Below are positions 1-12,756 of a stretch of DNA of 64,000 bases, piece by piece. The stretch spans positions 1 to 64,000 of the forward strand of contig JAJAGP010000085.1 of the NCBI GenBank assembly GCA_025084515.1, in the 5' to 3' direction. Position 1 is the first letter of the stretch, and the number at the start of each line of letters is the position of its first letter. Origin of the DNA: Ancistrus triradiatus. Lineage: Eukaryota > Chordata > Actinopteri > Siluriformes > Loricariidae. Below the pieces are notes generated by a model. The model had not been told where the DNA came from. It ran no database searches and saw only the letters and a list, made by a program, of their open reading frames with translations. The translations under genes were made by a program, and so were the position numbers.

Positions 1-684
1 CTGTACCTACAACTACAATTACAACTACACCTGATACTACAACCACAATCACAACTACACCTGACGCTACAACTACAATCACAACTACACCTGTACCTAC
101 AACTACAATTACAACTACACCTGTACCTACAACTACAGTGACAACTACACCTGATACTACAACCACAATCACAACTACACCAGTACCTACAACTACAATG
201 ACAACTATACCTGATGCTACAACCACAATCACAGCTACACCTGTACCTATAACCACAATCACAACTACACCTGACACAACACCCACCACTATGACCACAC
301 TCACCACTACAACACCGACCACTACAACTACACCAGTACATACAACTACAATGACAACTACGCCTGATACTACAACTACAATCACAACTACACCAGTACC
401 TACAACTACAATGACAAGTACACTTGTACCTATAACCACAATCACAACTACACCCACCACTACAACCACACCCACCACTACAACCACACATACCACTACA
501 ACACCCACCACTACAACCACATACACCACTGCGACCACACCCACCACTACAACACCAACGACTACGACAACACCCACCACTATGACCTTGCCCACCACTG
601 CAACCACACCCACTACTACAACCTCACCCACCACCACCACCCCACCCACCACTATGACTTCACCCACCACTACAACCACACCAA
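1..684 (+). repeat. Coding minisatellite, ~30-bp unit, Thr/Pro-rich
   Basis: A roughly 30-base unit (ACAACTACACCTG plus variable bases) repeats from the left edge to about base 450. It then grades into shorter ACCACTACAACC-type units to base 680. It keeps one open reading frame and forms the mucin domain. Pro-Asp-Thr and Pro-Val-Pro variants alternate. Copy number is likely to vary between individuals. Confidence 0.9.
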
Positions 685-1611
685 GTATGTTAGCAAACAG
701 TTTACCCTTATGACTGTTTTACCTTTAATATGCAGTTAAAAATGTAAATACAAGGAAGTGTTTCACATGACACCTGTTCAAATGTGAATCAGTTGGATAT
801 AATCCATTAACCTGACATTCACCACTGCCTTCACAGCTCTGACGTCCACATCCAGTACCACCATCATCTCTACAACACAGACTGGTATGTTCACAAGATT
901 TATACACTTACTTTAACCATCAAAGAAACTCTTTAGTCACTGCAACATTTTTGGGTTTGAATAATGTTTCAATTATAGCAATTATAGAAATCTATTACTA
1001 AACGTTGTTTGCAGTTTATCCTGTGAAGGCCGGGCTGCGTATATTAATCAAGACTTCTGCTAACCTTACTATGGACGAAGCTAACCGCATTTTGCAGCAG
1101 GTAGGAAGCTTTTGATATTAACTGTATATTCCCCAGACAAAGAGATAATCACATTCCCCATAGCAGTGCTTAGTTTTTGCGTTGGGACAGTGGAGTGCAG
1201 TGGTTAAGGTCAAGCTGCCACTGTTAGACCCTTGAGCCAAACCTTTAACCCTCAATTGCCATGATCGTGATGGCACTGGTGTCATCTCACTTATGAATGT
1301 GCCCATTGAATTTCGGGATAGGCTCCTGACCCCCAACAACCCTGACCAGCATAAATGTGGTAAAAAACATGAAAAATCAGCTACTATGTTTGAATGTAAA
1401 CACACATTTATGTCCCATATGGCGGCTTGAATGACAAGTTCAGTACTGTGTTTTGGATTTTTTATGACACGTCTTTGACAGCATGTTTAGATCATTTATA
1501 GAAATGTGCTTAACTTTTTAATTATGCTTTTCATTTTAGATCTTGAGCACATACATCCCTTCAAGTTACAACATACGTGGCACTGTGCGAAGCGTTCAAA
1601 GGCTATCATGA
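1..1611 (+). CDS. Mucin-like Thr/Pro-rich protein, 3' end of gene (partial)
   Basis: The gene is open at the left edge. Inferred coding exons are 1-684 (frame of base 3), 837-884, 1015-1100 and 1540-1611, ending at TGA 1609-1611. The first three junctions are phase 1 and the last is phase 0, each with GT/AG borders, so the reading frame stays open throughout. The first exon encodes a Thr/Pro tandem repeat with a 10-residue unit of the type TTTPVPTTTI, typical of heavily O-glycosylated mucin domains. The following exons are Ser/Thr-rich and then encode a non-repetitive tail beginning VYPVKAGLRILIK and ending RSVQRLS. No transmembrane segment or cysteine-knot domain is visible in the tail, so the product may be secreted, or this may be one of several splice ends. 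AATAAA lies at 1842-1847, 231 bases after the stop. The mucin-type nature is clear; the family member is not recognised. Confidence 0.75.
1185..1365 (+). mobile_element. SINE fragment in an intron of the mucin-like gene
   Basis: This stretch has GTGCAGTGGTTAAGG, a degraded tRNA-like A-box region, followed by AGCTGCCACTGTT and CCTTGAGCC as in the fuller copy at 11704-11897. It ends in GGGATAGGCTCCTGACC, a motif common in fish tRNA-derived SINE tails. It appears to be a composite or decayed copy. Confidence 0.5.
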
Positions 1612-1841
1612 GCTGCATCACTTGTGTATCCGCGGCCATTTTTAATGGCTCAGTTGTTGTGTGAATCGGCCACCTTTGGTGTTACTGTGGTCTGTTTCTC
1701 TTTCTGTCATGTCTGTATTGTTTAGAGTTTCAATCAGTAAGTTATTAGACTGTCAGATCTTATCATCGTGAGGATTTAATGGAGTTTGACTAATATACAA
1801 AATGTTAAGCATATCAATGGATATTCACTATAAAACAAATC

Positions 1842-1847
1842 AATAAA
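1842..1847 (+). terminator. Probable polyadenylation signal of the mucin-like gene
   Basis: The hexamer AATAAA lies 231 bases downstream of the TGA at 1609-1611 on the coding strand. It is the first canonical signal after the stop that I noticed. Placement is by inference. Confidence 0.5.
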
Positions 1848-2295
1848 TACACCGTTTCTCAGCCTCTGGCTTAACAACTCAGGATCTCCAGCATTTAGCC
1901 GATGCTCCGGTTCGTAACGATAAGATAATCAAGACTGAGTTTCCCTGAATGTTTTATGATGAAGGCACGCGGAACTGGCAGCTTGAACGAAAGCAAGTAT
2001 GCCAAGCCCCAAGGCAAGAAAGCTCTTCCTCTTGACATCCCGCATGTAAATAAAATCTCGGCATGCACGTGACATCGAAATTGGCAAGATCCCATGATGG
2101 AGTGTTGGCATTCTCAGAGACTTGCCGTATGCTGTGTGCTTAAAAGACCATCGCATAACCGCAGCAGCGGTAGAATTAGGCTGAAACTAAATCACTCTCT
2201 ACTCCATATGTAGTGCACTATATGTAGTTCATATAGCAAACAGGAAGCCATTTCGGCCGAACCATAGGACTGCTTAAATATTTGAAAATGATACG

Positions 2296-2512
2296 AGTCA
2301 AGTCAAGTCAAGTCAGATCTATTTATATAGCGCTTTTTACAATGGAGCATTGTCTCAAAGCAACTTTACAAGTCCTAATATCTACGTCATCCCAAATTGA
2401 GCAAGCCTAGGGCGACAGTGGCAAGGAAAAACTCCCTAAGTGTTATGAGGAAGAAACCTTGGGAGGACCAAGACTCAAAAAGGGACCCAACCTCCTTGGG
2501 CGGCGTAGATGA
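2296..2512 (+). mobile_element. Dispersed SINE-like repeat (GTCAAGTCAAGTCA head)
   Basis: It starts with tandem GTCAA units followed by ATTTATATAGCGCTTTTTAC. It continues with CAAAGCAACTTTACA, GCGACAGTGGCAAGG, AAACTCCCT and GAGGAAGAAACCTTG. Other copies in the window are at 47110-47236 (opposite orientation) and 48781-48915. The family is widespread in fish genomes. The region 1612-6190 otherwise shows no gene I can support. Confidence 0.6.
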
Positions 2513-5500
2513 TAAATGTAAGAATGAAACTAAAGTCATGGAGTCATACTTCAAATAAAATGTGAAGTATGCACATCGGCATTAAGTGGCCCGGGTATGG
2601 TGGGGCTGGAGCTGATGACGGAAGCAGCTTGAGTGAAGCTGCAGCGGATGAACATCATGTGTGGGACTGGAACTGGTACCGGAACACAGCTCAGAGAGAA
2701 AACAGGAAATGTAATTAGTTATTGATTAAGAGCACAGTGTCTATTAACAATCACTGATGCCATGTCAATCACTGATGCCAAGTGTAGCATGAGACCCCGG
2801 CAGCATTAGCTAATGCAGCTTTCTATAGCTAGAAAGAGGAGAACTGGTAGGTAACACAGCCAAGAAAGATCACATAAGACATTGGCAACCCCACGGGAGG
2901 CAGAAGACAGCAATCCAACGTCTCTGATCACCATAAGACTCTTTGACTATGAACGCCCAGCTTTGCCCTTAGTCTAAGGCAAGGATGCACGAGTCAAGAT
3001 CACAAAGTTAATCCCGTCCACCTTCCACCCTGGACAGTTCTCATTTCAGGTGTATCCTTGGGCTTTTTTTTTGAGGTTCAAAGAACTCTCAAACTTACTC
3101 CTTCTGTGAGAAATTCAACCAATTTGGTGAAGCCTGCAGATGGCGCACCAGAGTCTGCTGTATACTGAACTCACCACCGGAGGTAGTGTTTCAAGTGAGA
3201 GTCTCAAAAGTGGACTGACGTCAACAGATAAGAGGAGCGGTGGTTGAGCTGAAGCTCACAGACAGTAGATAGACATGGTCCAAAAGTTTAACTGCAGAGC
3301 TGAATGAGCACGTCTCTGACCATGAGGAAAAACCCTATGTTGTAAACTTCACAAAGCTGGATTTCTGGAGTTGGGCTTCAACCAACCGTGACAGTTACCA
3401 GAATAAGAGGAACTGAGTCATGTGAATATTTAAACTGTTTTAAATATTTGTCAGTGTCGGAAACCAGTTGGAAATGCTCCAGGTCAGGGTTTAACAGTCA
3501 TCTTTCTGGAATGTTCTTGCCCTGTATATGAGCTCAAACTCCCATGTAACATACTTCTTAGTAGGTAAACAGTTTGCCAGAATTCTAGAGATGCTACATG
3601 AGCTGATAACTGATGCATTTGTAAGTTTGAAACTCCTCTTTGATTTGAGTTGACCTGTGTTTTAGTTTATGCACTTCCTCATTGTTTCAGAAATGAGTCA
3701 GGATAAAAGAGAACGCAAACTGTGCACAGGCACTGTTGTGCCTAGCTTTGAATTGCTCTCTCCAATGATCATAACTGTTACTGGAAAGAAATGCATTGTG
3801 GTTCATAGTGATGGATGCAAGGAAACAAGCCAGACAAGTGTCGGACTTACTGTGGATCTATTTTTAAGTAGCAAGCATCTGGAAATTAATCCAGCACTGG
3901 CTCAGAGCAACATACTGTCACTTGTCTTTGTTTGCATTGTTAATTGTGCTGTTGGCTGTGCAACCCATTGCTATATTTGTCCAATGAAATAAAAACGAAG
4001 TGAATAGCAATGAATAACTGTCAGAAAAGCAGATTTTAAAATGAACACACAAATAAACATCGTACCCAAAGAGGATTTATCAAAAGTGTGCAAACCAAAA
4101 CAGAGCAACAAAACCAGACAACAAACTTAGAGAACTTCAGCCAAACAGTTCAGTGTCTACACACAGTACAGTAGATCTCTGTCACTTTAGGTTACTTGTA
4201 TCTTTTTTCTCCTCTCACATTTAGTTATTTGTTTATTTTCAACCAGAATTTCACATTTAATGTCATTGCAGGTGATTGGTAAAGAAAATCTCCATTTTGA
4301 GTGGCTGAATCCTTTATAATGTACAACATTTTTAAAATATATTTGCGTTCCAATAAACACAGGTGTGCACCGTTTAACGTCCGCTTTACAATCTGTGAAA
4401 CAGGATGTTGACCGGACATTATCATAGTCACAAAGTAGCGCAGTTACTTTGCAGTGTCTTATTTTAAACAACTATATATTAATTAAAACAACATGAAAAC
4501 ATTTAGTACAGTACTGTCATGTGCAAAATAATAACTCTTATCTTTGTATCATTTTATAAAACACGACACACTGAAAACGATAAAAAGCAAAATGAGAGTT
4601 TTTTTTCCTAACTGCAATTCTCTTTTCTATCAGCAGATGTCGCAAGGGTTCTCTCCTAGTAACTTTCCGTCGGGTAGACGTGAATTATATTTACAATACG
4701 TGAAGAAATCTTAGGCTACAGCTAGGTTTTTTTTTTATATATATAACATTGTCGACGACTAATGGTGGACTAAGAACACTACTTTATATAAGAAAGATTT
4801 TTATTTCCTGTTACAATTCCTAAGATCTCGGTCATTAAAGCAAACATATGTTGATCAGATGGACGTGAAAATGGCGCATACCTGTATAAAAGCCTCATTT
4901 ACGTTGAATATTTGGTTTCTGTGACTTCATACCTTGAAGACTCGAGGGCAGCATTCATCTAAGAACTTTTCAACGTATACAAATATGAACTTACCTAGTC
5001 TCATTAATGTCAAATATAATAAGCGTTTATCATTGTACACCAAAGTATCTTTATTCATGATCTTTCCCCAATATGGGTATTTCAACAAGTGATGCCACAG
5101 CAGGGACCAAATCGAAATTTAGAGTCCTGAAAAACAGACAGAGACTGGAGAACAAGCAACACAATAAGTCCCTTGAGGAGAAAATAACCAATCTGTCAGA
5201 CAAACAGACTGGGCAACATGGTGCCAACATTCATGTTAATACTAATAACAGTATGACCACTCTCCATGGAGCTTTGAAAATCACTGGGTCTTGTTTTCGG
5301 CCAACGCATCTGGCTCCACGTCCAGGTCAGTCAGACAGCAATGACACAAGATCTGGGTGTATTTGGTTACAGCGGCTGGCAGGAAAGAAGAACCAGTCAA
5401 AACACATGCAGCGCTACTAAGAACTACAAGTACTGAGAACTGGGCTTATAAATGACTGTGTAGTTCAGGGTCTTCTAATAAACAAGATAGTTTAGCATCT

Positions 5501-6190
5501 CTTAAGTGTCACATCATATCCGAGTCAAAGTCCAAGGCAAAAGACTAACCAAGATAACAGTAGAATGGCTAGCTGGCTGCTGATAAACTGTGCTCACATT
5601 TGTCAAAGTTGGATTTCAATCTCTTAAGTAAAAGCAGTGAGAGCTGCCAAAGTTAGCTGCTAATAAGCTAGCTAACAGACAAACACAAAGGATTTCATTT
5701 TCTGACCATTGATTCATGTTTTTGATACTCAGTAGTTGTCAAAACATAAAAAAGGAGTAAGGTTTTAGAATCAAGGTTTGATGTGACCTCTTGCTAGAAC
5801 CCCTTAAGATAGTATAATTCTAACTAGCCACTTCTTTACAGCTACAGAATGACTAATGCTGGATTGAAGCTCATGTTAGAAAACCTACCCAGCTACGGCT
5901 GATGGCCCCCTAATGCTTTGGAAGAAGGAGGAACTCCGAGTAAAGCTAGTCTCATAACTGACGTAATCACGTGTTAGCTTGCTACAGATAGTTCTTGTAG
6001 TTCCCTTGGAAACCACTAAGGCGCTAGAGCCAAAACTAACCCAGACATCTGTATGGATGGCCAAATGTCTCAAAAGCAGATCATAATTACAAGAGTGAAC
6101 ATCTTTGCATACACACTATGAATTTATTTATTGTAGAAGCAGGGCAGGGAAAACAAATGAAAACTTTAAAAACTTGTTTTTTTCCCTCAC
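2513..6190. other. Intergenic region between the mucin-like and y+LAT genes
   Basis: I see no exon I can support here. A 107-codon open frame at 3669-3992 (plus) ends in a hydrophobic stretch with clustered Cys, and a 115-codon frame lies at 5073-5420 (plus). Neither has recognisable homology nor convincing splice sites. The missing last coding exon of the y+LAT gene should lie here on the minus strand. Minus-strand AATAAA hexamers overlap at 6123-6132. Confidence 0.5.
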
Positions 6191-9100
6191 CGTTTAGCCA
6201 AGTGAGCCATTTCGGTCTTTTCTCCTCCGGCAGGTAGATGCAGAAATAGTACACAGGGACACCAGACAGAGCAATGCCTATCCCTATCAGAGAGTTGACT
6301 GTGTCACTGTAGAGGGGCACGATGACCAAGAAAAGGCTGCAGAGGCAGTAGATGAAGGGAATGAGGAGTGTAAGCTGCAGGAGGGAAAGCAGAAAGTTCT
6401 CTGAGAGATTAAATTGATTCATGGTCTCTACAGTCATGTGACGCCCTAGTTCATAGTCCAGTCCCTTAAGCTCTAGGCCAACACAATTCCATGACTGGAA
6501 GTGTCTGAAGGATGGGAAGCACTGCAGTAACGACACTGCCCTTGCATCATTGGCGTTCCATGGGGCATGCTTATGCCTGTGTCCTGTGTTCTCCAGAATA
6601 GGTGATGGTCTTCCAAGTGACCATGACCAAGACCATTAAAAGAGGGGTTATAAACACAAAACAGACGATTCTAATCAAAGACAAACTTTACAAAAAGGTT
6701 TAATTTTGGTTACAGAAAACTGTTAGCTTTGGTCAGAGAAACTGATTGTTGTACCTTGACAGGCCTGTGTCTGTCTGGCTGTGTGAAGCGGAGGTAGATG
6801 AGCCCTGCCACGGACAGACCCACGAACAACCAGTAGCTGAAGCTGAAGTAATTGATGAGTTGAAACACATCTTGGACGCACAGGAAGACCAGCCCCATGA
6901 CGCCCTATAAACACAACAGAGGCACACCAACCAGGACGGATTCAACCATTTCTTAACAGTGGTTTCTTTTATGGAGGCGTTTTATTGTGTTATGCTTGAG
7001 TGATGCAACATTTCGAGACATGAATCACAAGGCATTAATCGGGACAGATATTGGATATGAACTATAGACCAAGAGCATGGTGCGTCTTTGGGGCCCTTTG
7101 GCTAAGATGGTCCATGAAAAATCTCAACAAAGAATTGGAGGGGTTTAACATGCATAAGACAAAATTGGTGGTGCTTTTCCATCTGGTCAGTGGAATGGTA
7201 ACAGCAAACCTTTGGTTCATGAGGCAGCTGACAACAGTACTGAACAAAACTGGTGCTCCTCAGACATCAAGCCTCTCTTTTAGAGAAACCAACCAATACT
7301 GAGATTCAGAATATCAGGGACTTGCATTGAAGAGGAGTGCAGGAACTGGTGTGTAGCGCTTGGAGTGGATAAGGCTCAGGCTGTTTGGAAGGTGGCCCTC
7401 TCTTGCTCCCACAAAGAACAACCTGCCACGAGAAGAGATATATTTATTAACCTGATTCTTTAGCCGGATTATCACTGGGTATGAGCAGAAATGGGCACCT
7501 GGAGGCAGCAATGATGGAGGCGTTGAGTCCTCCATAACAGGACATGGCCACAGCAATGGGGATGATCCAGTTAAAAGGGCCCAGAACCTGATTTCCAAAC
7601 GTCTGTGCAGGTAGAGAACGATTATTTTAACATTGGGATGATTCTCATCATGGCTAGATAATTGGAGTATAAACCCTAAGGAGGCTTGAATGCTTTTTAC
7701 AGACGCTAATGTCTAGAGATGTGTCTGGAGGAACATAATGAGCAATCATTAAGCTTACCAGTACTTACCACTGCTACTGCATCACTGGCCATGAAGGAAG
7801 AAATGTCCAGCACCAAGTAGTAGGCCACGTTCGTCAGGAGGTAAATGATGGTTACGATTGGCATGGAGATGGCAATGGCTACTGGCAAATTCCTGTAGGG
7901 AAAAACAAAGAAAACAGTGGGGACATAAGTGTGCCCAGGACAGGATGCCAGTGCATTGCAGGAGTGGCGAGGGTCACTGTTGCAGTATGATCACCAGACC
8001 AGCCACACCTCCTTCAGGCACACCCAAACATCAAGTTTGTGTTTTGCATTCAGCCTGCCATATTTTTAAAAAGTCTGAATCAATAAAATGCTGCAGATTG
8101 GTCCACTGGATGGCACTGTAGAGCAGAACAGAGATCTCATCGTCGCTGACGGGGCTGTATGTGGATCAATCAAACACAGAACATTTTCTGGGTGTTCATC
8201 AATCAAATCAGCACACCAAGACCTCAGGTTGTAGTGCAGAAGAAGCTGACAAGAATCAAAGGTAAACAGCTGATACAAAACTAATAGAAACCCCCGAACA
8301 CTATGGAGAAACAATGCTGCCAGTCTCAAGTTTGCAAACATCACCTGCCGTGCTTTTAAGACATTTGAGTTCAACTTTGAGTCTTGGAGGTGCCTCCAGA
8401 CAGGACACGACTGGTCAAGTCATTTCCAAACTGGTCTGGGTACCAACACTAAGATGTAGTGCCAACTCTGATGCATGGTCGGTGGAGAAACCTAGTTTAT
8501 GTGTAACTAATGGATGAATCAACCAACTTCAAAGACAATACATGATATAGCCAATTACACTACTGCTGTGAATTAGAATGCGGCCTGGGAAAGCGATGGA
8601 GACCTTTCTGGGTTCACAATCTCCTCCGTGACAAAATTGAGCGTGTCCCAGCCGGAGTAGGAAAACAGGGCTGAGTAGAGAGCGAGAGCAATGCTGCCCG
8701 AGTCCAAGGAGGCTCCCTCGAAAGGCTTCTCGAAGTTCTGAGTCTCTCCTGTGGAAGAGAACCGAGAGAGAGAGTGAGTTTCTAACCTTAGTACTTTACG
8801 TACTCGATAGTAGATCCATGATCCGAACAGAGGTAGAACTGATAAGTATGACATGGTCTTATGCAAAAGTTTGGACACATCTGCTCAAGGGCTGATTCTT
8901 ATAATTATTATTAGATACACTTATATGGCATGTTTCTCAAACTCAAGGATGCTTTACAATCAACGCTTGGCTTTGACGTCCAATCACACTGGTGAGAAGC
9001 GGCAGCCAATTGCTTGCAAAGCATGCTTTCAAGTGGAACCCACAACCCCCTGGGGGCAGAGGATAACACCCAGAACAGAACACGATCCATCACTGGGCAT

Positions 9101-12100
9101 ACAAACACACAGTCATTCACAGACAATTTTTGGACTGGGAGAGGAAACAGGATCCCGGAGAAAACAGACGCAAACACAGGGAGAACATGGAAACTCAACT
9201 CAAACAGGGACTCGAACCCTACTCTGAGAAGCATACATGCTAACCACCAAGCCACCATGCAAAATATTATTTGCCTTAACAAAAAACAAAATGTGTAATG
9301 GCTCGCTTGACCAGGGGTGCCCAAATTTTTGTGCAAGACTACAGTGTGGTCTGAGGGGTACAGAATTCCTTCATGTGATATGTCGGATGCAATGGGTGGT
9401 GTACGATCGCCAATTTTCATCCAGGTGACGCACCTTGAATTATTTTTGCAATGCCAACTGCAATGATGAGGAGAAGGGACACGATCTTGGTGTAGGTGAA
9501 GATATCCTGGACCAGGGTGCCCCACCTCACATAGGCACAGTTTATAAATATCAGCATACCTGAGCCAGAAGAGACGAGCCAGTTAGGACCAGAGATAAAA
9601 ATCAAGAGGAAAAAGGGAAACGGGAACTTGCACCGATACTTGAGTCGCTCCCTCACTGTGCATTGTTGTCGATCTGAATTGGAGAAGCTCCAACCATTTT
9701 ATTTTAACTAGAGTTATGACATAAAACACTGCAACACGGTTCTTCGGCAACTTAAAGACGAGCCGAGGTAACTGTTTAGCGTGAGGCGAACAGCTTGACA
9801 GCGCTAACAAGCCTCCGAACAAACAGTCAGTGTGTACAAATCTGTGTGGGACTGGATTTCATCCCTCTTAGGTAATTTAGGAAAATTATATTTAGCATAC
9901 AAGGCTGAGTGTATCCAAAACTTTGAAGCAAGTCACAGCTAAAATGCTGAGTCACGGCAAAGTGCTAACTGTGACAAAATGGAGAAGCTTTCAAGAACAC
10001 AAACTGCAAGCTGGGACTGTAAATAGCATCGGCTCAGTAGCTCGGAGCTGAGCTTTCAGGTTTACTTCTCAATGTTGCACAACAATGTGAGGAGCCCCTG
10101 GTTTGTCTTGGTCCTGAATTTGACATCTGAGCTCGTAGGCTTTAAGTGCAGTCATGGTGCGTCTGTGAGCTGTGAGCGTCCATGATTCCTGCTATGATTC
10201 ATTAAATCTGGCTTCTTTAAGATTTAGGCTTAATGTATAGGAATAATTTTGGCGCATACTGAAGCTGATTAAAGCAGAATGGGAATGATTGCAGCTTTGG
10301 TTTGCTTGTTCCGAGTTTGGATCGTGTAAGTCAGCTTGGTTTATGTCTGGTTCCAATTTGATCTTTGGTGAGGCTGGGATAGGGCTGAAACATTTGTATT
10401 GTGTATTGTGAGTGTGATGATTTTTCACCACTATTCCAGATGTCCATAGTCTTTGGAAACTGATGGCCTAGCTATAATTGACAATCTTATAATATCATAT
10501 TCATATTTAATTCAGCAAAACAGGAGCCCTACTTAGCAGTTGCATTCTGGTTGTGATACAGTCATCTGTTCTTGCCTGGAGGGACCTAACCAGGATTACT
10601 GTTTTACTGGGAAAACATGCTGTTATTTGCTCAGCGGATGGAGGGGGTGGGGTGTTGGCTCAGCAGCAAGCCCCACGAAAAGAAAGGGAAAGCAAAACAG
10701 CTTTTGTTTAAACCTGTGGTTACGCAAAGTGGTAAACACATCTCGGTCTGTACCAGTAAAGACACAGCTGGTGGAAGATGGTTGGTGTGAAGAATTCAAG
10801 CCCAGTGGAACACGACAACCATTTTTACATGCGGACCTTTTGACCTCGACTGAGCGTGTTAATCCTTCACCTAAATTCCAATGTTGTTGTGCTCTACGTT
10901 CTATAACCACAATGTTACAAAACGCACCCACTGACGAATCTCAGTAATGCTGACTTCATTTGAAAGTGGAATTTTAGCAAAACAAGAGAAACAAGAAGAT
11001 GGTGATGTACGCAGTCACAGTCAGTGTTAGGAAGTGAACAGGGGATCAGCAGGGACTCTCCACAAGCATCAGACCACGGCAGAAATCGTGTCTTGCAAAG
11101 CCTTGCTTGGTGATTAATAGTGACTAGAACCATGTCATGAATATACCCAGACCTTTGCTCAGAGCTCAGTTTTCATTTGGTAATATTCCACCCTCGAACA
11201 TCCTCTCTGTACGGTGTCTGAACTTCCTCACACAACAACAAGTTCAGGTTCAACTGCTGGAAGTCCTTGATGTGCGATCTATCAGAAAATTAAGTCGCAT
11301 CTGCTATTGAATGGAGGAAACAACCATGAAAGTACATACGCTGTACTTTCCCAGTAGTAACAGTCATTAAAATAATATGATAGCATCACTGACAATCAAT
11401 CCAAGCATCCTCTGGGATCATATGACCGGGTGATTTTCAGATTAGCTCATCAGGGTTGCCAGACTGCATGGATGTCTCCGTATTGCGGTTATTTGTGTAT
11501 ACTTATAGACAGCTCAACAGGTCGTATATTGATGGGTATTGCCACACAGCGGTTATTTGATCATATATTAATGGATCCTATCATATACCAGTAGATATTT
11601 GATCATCTACTGACAGATCTTGGCACAACACAGTGGTTTGTAGGTGTATGCTATTGCTTACTAATGGATCTTGCCATATACCGTTGGATATTGTCATTAA
11701 CAATTAGGGACTGTGGTAGCCTAGTGGTTAAGTTACTGGACTCTGGACCAGAAGGTCGAGAGTTCAAATCCCACCTCTGCTAAGCTGCCACTGTTGGGTC
11801 CTTGAGCAAGACCCTTAACCCACAATTGCTTGGATTGTAAGACTATACCAATTGTAAGTCGCTCTGGATAAGGGCGTCTGCTAAATGCTGTTAAGTTTAA
11901 TACTAATTCTGGTGATTTTACCTTATAACGTTGGAGCTTGCCATATAACAATGGTTGGTCTGCCAAATTGTGATGGATTGTGTTGTGTATCAGTGGATCC
12001 TATCATAGAATTGATGGTTACTTGGTCAAACGCTGACAGATCTTACATTAATACAATGGGTTTAGGCGGTATATTGATGGATATTTAGGGTTATTTGATC

Positions 12101-12756
12101 ATATACTGATGGATCATATCATTATAGATTATAAGTTATGATGGCTATTTGGTTGTTTACTGACCTGATAGATCAAGCCATACATCAAGCAGATTGACAC
12201 ACTGGCAAAGAAGACCATTTACCAAAGCAAGTTCAAGTACTCACAGAGGCAGGAGGCAGCGATGAGTCTCACAGCATCATACGGAGGCTGACACGTGGGG
12301 TAGAGCGCCTCCACCAGGTAGTTGGCAAATGTCAGGGAGATGACAGCTTGGCTGGCTGGCTCCACCAGCAAGATGGACGTCCAGAGGCGGATGAAGGCCA
12401 GAAACCCGCCAAAGGCTTCCAGGATGTACGCGTAACTGGCACCCGACTTTGCGATGGTGGTGCCCAGCTCGGCATAGCAGAGAGCACCAAACACGGAGAA
12501 CAGGCCCCCGAGTGACCAGATCAGCAGCGACAGGCCGTAGGAGGTGCTGTGCAGGAGCACGCCTTTGGGAGACACGAAGATGCCTGAGCCAATCATGTTA
12601 CCCACGATTAGACACACGCCACTAACCAGGGAGATCTCCCGCCTCATCACCATCTTTTCTGACTGGCCATCGGTGCCCGGCGGCACTTTCAGGTCTGGGT
12701 CTTCCGGAGACGGGGGGCAAAACTGTCTACGGATATTTAACAGCTTCTGCTTCATG
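6191..12756 (-). CDS. slc7a7: y+L-type amino-acid transporter light chain (slc7a7-like; slc7a6 possible), last exon missing
   Basis: SLC7 y+LAT proteins pair by a disulfide with 4F2hc (SLC3A2). At the plasma membrane they exchange cationic for neutral amino acids plus sodium. Minus-strand exons: 12756-12245 (ATG 12755-12753), 9559-9434, 8748-8604, 7892-7769, 7602-7499, 7422-7326, 6904-6755, 6374-6191. Together they give 480 codons plus one base, with every junction in phase. Landmarks are GNMIGSGIFVSPKG in TM1, GGFLAFIRLWTS, YPTCQPPY (the loop Cys expected to link to the heavy chain), INCAYVRWGT, SYSGWDTLNFVTEE, RLFFVGAREGHLP and NSLIGIGIALSGVP. N-terminal residues (GVCLIVGN, TLVQDIFTY) favour slc7a7; some C-terminal ones (DVFQLINYFSF) favour slc7a6. 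About 35 C-terminal residues are unaccounted for after a good donor at 6190. An AG just before 12756 implies an upstream 5'UTR exon. Confidence 0.9.
9000..9265 (-). mobile_element. tRNA-derived SINE in y+LAT intron 2
   Basis: On the minus strand this reads GGTGGCTTGGTGGTTAGCA (tRNA A-box region), then GGGTTCGAGTCCC (B-box), then CATGTTCTCCCTGTGTTTGCG and TTTCCTCTCCCAGTCC. This is the usual order of a widespread fish tRNA-SINE. It lies between the exons at 9559-9434 and 8748-8604. Confidence 0.8.
9560..12244 (-). other. y+LAT intron 1 (2.7 kb)
   Basis: The donor is GTGAGTA at 12244 and the acceptor is CAG at 9562-9560. The intron holds the SINE at 11704-11897 and short imprecise direct repeats at 11500-12180 of the type ATATACTGATGGAT. 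No other coding signal was seen. Confidence 0.75.
11704..11897 (+). mobile_element. tRNA-derived SINE with CTCTGGATAAGGGCGTCTG tail
   Basis: The head GGTAGCCTAGTGGTTAAG and the B-box GAGAGTTCAAATCCC match a tRNA promoter. The body continues AGCTGCCACTGTTGGG and CCTTGAGCAAGACCCTTAACC. The tail AAGTCGCTCTGGATAAGGG then GCGTCTGCTAAATGC is the conserved 3' part of several fish SINE families. This is the best-preserved copy in the window. Confidence 0.85.

Noticed and set aside
3669..3992. 107-codon frame with a hydrophobic Cys-rich end
   Set aside because: No homology, no supported splice sites and no upstream coding signal. Kept only as a note in the intergenic entry.
8911..9525. 204-codon minus-strand frame next to y+LAT exons
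   Set aside because: It crosses an intron, a SINE and part of an exon in the wrong frame. Only 9434-9559 is coding, in another frame.
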